From positions 1 to 24,696 of the forward strand of contig WGAE01000017.1 of the NCBI GenBank assembly GCA_015489185.1: DNA of 24,696 bases, read 5' to 3'. The stretch's first letter is position 1, and each line of letters opens with the position of its first letter. This document shows, piece after piece, positions 21,170-24,696 of this stretch. This DNA comes from Campylobacterales bacterium. GTDB taxonomy: Bacteria; Campylobacterota; Campylobacteria; Campylobacterales; QNZT01. A model generated the notes under the pieces. It made no database searches and was not told the origin of the DNA. It saw nothing but the letters and a program-made list of their open reading frames with translations. The position numbers were made by a program, and so were the translations under genes.

Positions 21170-22453
21170 TTACGTCTCCATTGCTTTTGCAAGTGCCCTC
21201 TTGTCCATAACGGAGATATGCTTCAAAGGGACTTTGGTACGCTCCGCGACAATCTGTCTGGCTTGCAGAGGGAGGATATTCAGCAGTACAAAAAAGATTT
21301 GCCCACCGTTTTTTCGCATATGTACGAAGTCATCTTTTCTGATAAAAGCGGCAGGATTATCGTGAAGCAATTGGTTTGAATCGACAGTGACAATCGTATG
21401 TAAAATATGTTTCTTTTCCAGCTCTTTGAGTCGTTTGACAAAATCGGTGAAATTGACGTTTTGCCCTTCGTTGATATAGGAGAGGGTTTGGAGCTTGCGA
21501 CTGTAAAAAGCGCGCTGTATTACCTGTTCGATATAGTGGACATACTCTTTAATGTCGAATGTTTTTGGGAAAAGCATGTCGATATTGTTGATTTTAGATT
21601 CGACCAGGTCGCTTTTTCGGATCGATTTTCTGTTTGTAATCCAGAATATCTGCGCATATGGGGAAAACTCTTTGAATTTTGCGGTCATATCTTTTGTCAA
21701 AAACTTTCTGGAGTCGTTGTAGATGATCAGATCGGTATCTTCATCCAGAATTTTCTGATTATGTGTCAAGTTTTCCAGGCTGATAAGGTCAAATTGTATC
21801 TTCGGTTCTCCCTGGAGGATTGTACTGTGCAGGTAACGCATATCGTCCTGGTCGGAGATAAGGCAGATTTTTGCTGACTCTTTTTGTAAAAGACGATGGT
21901 GGGTTTTCATTGTCAGGTCACATTCGCCGCTGTCATTGAGAATAATGTCAAACGAGAGGTCACGTCGTTTTTCCAGGAACTGGTCAAGCAGTTTACCCGC
22001 AACAGTTTGGTTATTGTAAGCAAAGAGGACTTTTTTATGGTGGTATCGTATTGCCTCGATAAACGCCTCAAGAGTATGTTCTGTATCCGAAGTGATGGTA
22101 TTGTTGAAAAAAAGATCGACACGATGAAAATAGTAGTAGTCGTATAAATCATCTTCCGCCAGTGTCAGCAACTCTTTTTCGAATGTTTTAATGCCGTATG
22201 TATGGAGTAGTTCAGGAAGGTTCTCTTTTGCAAAAATATAGTCGGTCTTTTCATGAACACGGTCGAATTCCGGCAGATACTGTTTAATGTAACGCAGATT
22301 GGTACGTACAAGATCGGGGTTGTTTGCCGTAATAAATAACGTTTTTTTATCTGTTTCAAGATGCTGTTGCAATCGTACGCTAAATGCGAGCGCACAGCGG
22401 TTTTCCGGTGTATTGATTGTGAGTATCTCACTGAGTTGAAAATTCTGTTTCAT
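21170..22453 (-). CDS. Putative BcsE-like regulator (receiver-like and degenerate GGDEF domains)
   Basis: The start is set at the ATG at 22453, five bases after the upstream stop, with AGGAG 11 bases away; a longer reading from 22534 would run 75 bases into the porin gene. The 427-residue protein has no membrane segment. Three parts can be seen: an N-terminal alpha/beta region (about 1-190) without a P-loop, a receiver-like region (about 195-320, with DTDLIIYND and IFWITNRK strands), and a C-terminal region (about 330-410) whose pattern R372-K-D-D375, seven residues, G383-G384, then IFFVLL and LPLQARQIVAER resembles a GGDEF domain that has lost its catalytic DEF but keeps an RxxD inhibitory-site motif. 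This order matches BcsE, the c-di-GMP-binding regulator of cellulose secretion. The assignment is by pattern, not by search. Confidence 0.6.
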   Translation of the reverse strand: MKQNFQLSEILTINTPENRCALAFSVRLQQHLETDKKTLFITANNPDLVRTNLRYIKQYLPEFDRVHEKTDYIFAKENLPELLHTYGIKTFEKELLTLAEDDLYDYYYFHRVDLFFNNTITSDTEHTLEAFIEAIRYHHKKVLFAYNNQTVAGKLLDQFLEKRRDLSFDIILNDSGECDLTMKTHHRLLQKESAKICLISDQDDMRYLHSTILQGEPKIQFDLISLENLTHNQKILDEDTDLIIYNDSRKFLTKDMTAKFKEFSPYAQIFWITNRKSIRKSDLVESKINNIDMLFPKTFDIKEYVHYIEQVIQRAFYSRKLQTLSYINEGQNVNFTDFVKRLKELEKKHILHTIVTVDSNQLLHDNPAAFIRKDDFVHMRKNGGQIFFVLLNILPLQARQIVAERTKVPLKHISVMDKRALAKAMET

Positions 22454-22458
22454 AATTT

Positions 22459-24696
22459 TTACCACTCCTGGATTACGTTGAACGTACAATAATCTATATC
22501 GTCCGAAGTAAAACTGCTCTGCACCCTTTCGCAATTTAATTCCAGTGTTGCGAATTTTCCGAGGGTATAGTTTCCGTTTAGTGCAAAAGTACTGATATTT
22601 TCTTTGCTTTTGAAGGCATAGCCTTTACCGAATTTTGCCTGGAGAGAACCGTGGGCAAAGACTATTTTCGGATTATATATCAAATATGTTGAATCGTAGA
22701 GCGATGCAGGACGGTAACAGACTTCAGGTTTGCTGTTGTAGTCGATATTTTCGTTGAAAAGAAAACGATGTTCGAGTATCCCGGTTGAAAAGTTGAAAAA
22801 CGGGTGCATCCACATTGCATAGATGTTGGTGTTGCCGTCTTCGTACGCATTGATATCCAGTGCAAGTTCACTCGTTTGCAAATTGTCAAGCAATATGGAG
22901 TCGTATATACCTAAATGCAGCACATCGGTTTCGTTTTCGAGCATACATTGACGATAATTGATAAAGGCACCGTTTTGATAACTGAGATTGATCGAAAGTG
23001 AATGTGCTCCGACTACAGGTGACCAGGTCATTTCCGGGATGAGACGATAGTTGTCGTTGATTTGTCGTACACCAAGTTCGAAGGAAAGATTTTTGCGTTC
23101 CATTGTAAGCTTGAAGCCGTCTCCATTTTGGTGTTTGTGTGCAAAATTGAAAAGGTATTTTTGTGTTGCGACACTATAGCGAATACCGTTGACGGTCAGG
23201 AAATCGTGTATGATGAACTGATAGTTGCGGTATCGGGTTTGTGAATCTTTAACATAATCGAGCCTGATTTCTGCGTGCGGTTTTGGCTTTTGTTTTGTTT
23301 CCTGTGTCAAATCAAGCAACTCTTCCAGTGAAGGTTTGGTACTGTGAATAATATTGACGTTGGAGAAGACATTTTGCATATCGGGGATTTTTTTCGCTCC
23401 TTCCGTCAAAACAATATCTTTGTATCGGGTCGGTTTGCTGACAGGTCCCAGAGATTTTTTATAGAGTTGTGCCGCATACTTTTTCAGATCATAATAGCTC
23501 CTGGGTGATGTATGCTGTAGATCGTCGACAAGTTTTCGCAAAATTGCTCTTGCTTTGAACCAGTCTCTGTCTCTTTGTGTCTTCATAAGGTTATAGCTTC
23601 TGTGATATGCCGCCAGATAGCATATTTTTGGGTTATTGCACTGTTTGATACTTGCAAATACTTCTGCCGCCTGAGGATACTTTTTCTCTTTTTCCAGTGC
23701 GTTTGCATAGTGAAAACGTACTGTTTGATCATTCGGATCAGTGGACAGATAAGCTTTGAAATACGGGAGAGATTTACGGTATTGTTTTTGAAAATAGTAT
23801 ATTTCGGCAATCTCTTTGGCGATTTTCGGATCCTTCGTTTTTTGATAATATCTTTCAAAATATGTACGTGCTTTTGTAAACTCTTTGTTGCGATAATAGG
23901 CGATCGCTTTTTTTACCAGTTGTTGTGTCTGGCGTTGGGCCAGAAAGTTTTGGATCTCTTGGTCTTTCGAATTGGTTTTCAGGAGTTCATGAAACAGTTT
24001 TTGTGCCTTCTTTTCTGCACCGGTGAATGCATACGCGAAAGCGAGCCGTTTTTTGAGATGATATTTCTCTTTTGGGTCGTGTGCGTTTCGTACCGTTTCT
24101 GGAAGGTAGTAGAGGGCGTGACGATAATCGCCTTTTTCGTAGAGAATGTTAGCATAAAGTTTTTTGGTCTCGTCAGATTGTTTTCTGAACGGGTAAATGG
24201 TATGAAAAGCTTTGTCGAGTTTGCCGTTCCAGTAGTATAGTTTGACAAGCAGGAGTTTCGCTTCGTTGTTTTGCGGATGTTTATGCACGAATGCTTCAAC
24301 TTTTCGTATCGCTTCAGGTGAGCGATTATCTTTGTTTAGCAGATAGACCAGATCCTGAAGTTTTTGCAATGAAGCGCTTTGTTGTACTTCTCTTTCAAGT
24401 TGTCTGGCTGTTGTTTGTGTCATTTGGCGGATCATCTTTTCGATCGTCGGAATTTGAGGATATGAAGGATTGTTTTTTTTGAGATTGGCAAGTTTTTGTT
24501 CCGCCTGTGCGAGTCTGCCTGCTGAGATGTCAAGTTTAGCCTGAAGTGCCAGTACGTCGTCGCCTTGTAAAACTTGTTCGTTTTTTAGGATAGATGCGCA
24601 ATGTGCGATATTGCCTGTTTCATAATAACATTCGGCACTGATCAGGTTGATTGTTGGAGTGGAAGGGATTGAAAGTTTTTTCATAGTTTGATACCC
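22459..24696 (-). CDS. TPR/outer-membrane beta-barrel exopolysaccharide export protein (5' end cut by window)
   Basis: The frame stays open to the window edge. The first in-frame ATG (24684) falls inside what looks like a TPR helix and has no signal peptide, so the true start is outside. The 741+ residues seen comprise a long array of TPR-like helix pairs (about 1-450 from that ATG; for example the YYETGNIAHCASIL, YYWNGKLDKA and YYQKTKDPKIAKEIAEIYY units). A strand-rich C-terminal domain (about 480-741) ends in Trp, as outer-membrane barrels do. This is the PgaA/BcsC/PelB layout: a periplasmic TPR scaffold guiding the polymer into an outer-membrane porin. It is the first visible gene of the operon and its promoter lies beyond the right edge. 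Confidence 0.8.
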   Translation of the reverse strand, partial: GYQTMKKLSIPSTPTINLISAECYYETGNIAHCASILKNEQVLQGDDVLALQAKLDISAGRLAQAEQKLANLKKNNPSYPQIPTIEKMIRQMTQTTARQLEREVQQSASLQKLQDLVYLLNKDNRSPEAIRKVEAFVHKHPQNNEAKLLLVKLYYWNGKLDKAFHTIYPFRKQSDETKKLYANILYEKGDYRHALYYLPETVRNAHDPKEKYHLKKRLAFAYAFTGAEKKAQKLFHELLKTNSKDQEIQNFLAQRQTQQLVKKAIAYYRNKEFTKARTYFERYYQKTKDPKIAKEIAEIYYFQKQYRKSLPYFKAYLSTDPNDQTVRFHYANALEKEKKYPQAAEVFASIKQCNNPKICYLAAYHRSYNLMKTQRDRDWFKARAILRKLVDDLQHTSPRSYYDLKKYAAQLYKKSLGPVSKPTRYKDIVLTEGAKKIPDMQNVFSNVNIIHSTKPSLEELLDLTQETKQKPKPHAEIRLDYVKDSQTRYRNYQFIIHDFLTVNGIRYSVATQKYLFNFAHKHQNGDGFKLTMERKNLSFELGVRQINDNYRLIPEMTWSPVVGAHSLSINLSYQNGAFINYRQCMLENETDVLHLGIYDSILLDNLQTSELALDINAYEDGNTNIYAMWMHPFFNFSTGILEHRFLFNENIDYNSKPEVCYRPASLYDSTYLIYNPKIVFAHGSLQAKFGKGYAFKSKENISTFALNGNYTLGKFATLELNCERVQSSFTSDDIDYCTFNVIQEW

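Noticed and set aside
22454..22534. Longer N-terminus for the BcsE-like gene beginning at 22534
   Set aside because: It would overlap the porin gene by about 75 bases and lacks a ribosome binding site. The ATG at 22453 fits the five-base spacing.
24682..24684. ATG at 24684 as the true start of the TPR porin gene
   Set aside because: The frame is open upstream to the window edge (Gly-Tyr-Gln-Thr before the Met), there is no signal peptide, and the residues fit the middle of a TPR helix pair.

Overview
The window looks like a piece of a Campylobacterota (Epsilonproteobacteria) chromosome, probably from a free-living, flagellated relative of Sulfurimonas, Sulfurovum or Hydrogenimonas. The evidence is the gene order. 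argS-tatA-gmk-acidic receiver protein (ChePep type)-fliR-ABC ATPase-tsf-rpsB matches, as I recall it, Campylobacter jejuni Cj1175c-Cj1182c. argS-tatA-gmk-ChePep-nucT matches Helicobacter pylori HP0319-HP0323. A carboxynorspermidine decarboxylase, the campylobacterial route to spermidine, fits too. There are no rRNA or tRNA genes, CRISPR arrays or insertion sequences, and no gene-free stretch over 300 bases. Most genes are on the minus strand.

Left part (1-7201). A truncated minus-strand gene sits at the left edge. Next is an exported MsrB-MsrA fusion for repairing oxidised methionine. It converges on a tightly coupled minus-strand operon of an anchored OmpA-family protein and two membrane-anchored coiled-coil proteins, an unrecognised envelope module. 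Then come a SdiA-regulated-type propeller lipoprotein and a low-molecular-weight phosphatase. These are divergent from a fructosamine-kinase-family gene that overlaps nspC. The phosphatase/kinase pair resembles a protein-deglycation pair.

Middle part (7214-15247). This is the conserved housekeeping and motility block: argS, tatA, gmk, the ChePep-type chemotaxis protein, fliR, an orphan LolD/FtsE-like ATPase, tsf and rpsB. The plus-strand secreted nuclease nucT lies between chePep and fliR.

Right part (15442-24696). A HupE/UreJ-type membrane protein with a periplasmic EF-hand converges on a six-gene minus-strand operon that runs off the right edge. The operon encodes a TPR/outer-membrane beta-barrel protein, a soluble protein that appears to end in a receiver-like and a degenerate GGDEF domain with an RxxD motif (BcsE-like), a PgaC-like processive GT2 synthase, a 65-residue single-pass membrane protein, a membrane-anchored polysaccharide deacetylase and a secreted GH8 glycanase. 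I read this as a synthase-dependent exopolysaccharide system that combines Pga-like and Bcs-like parts. Polymer would be made and exported across the inner membrane by the synthase, modified by the deacetylase, trimmed by GH8 and exported through the TPR porin. Cyclic-di-GMP may be sensed by the BcsE-like protein rather than by a PilZ domain. This is the best candidate for an undescribed system here.

At the sequence level, the 8-bp palindrome TTCATGAA occurs 11 times in 24.7 kb, five of them within the 10-mer CTTCATGAAG. That is far more than base composition predicts.
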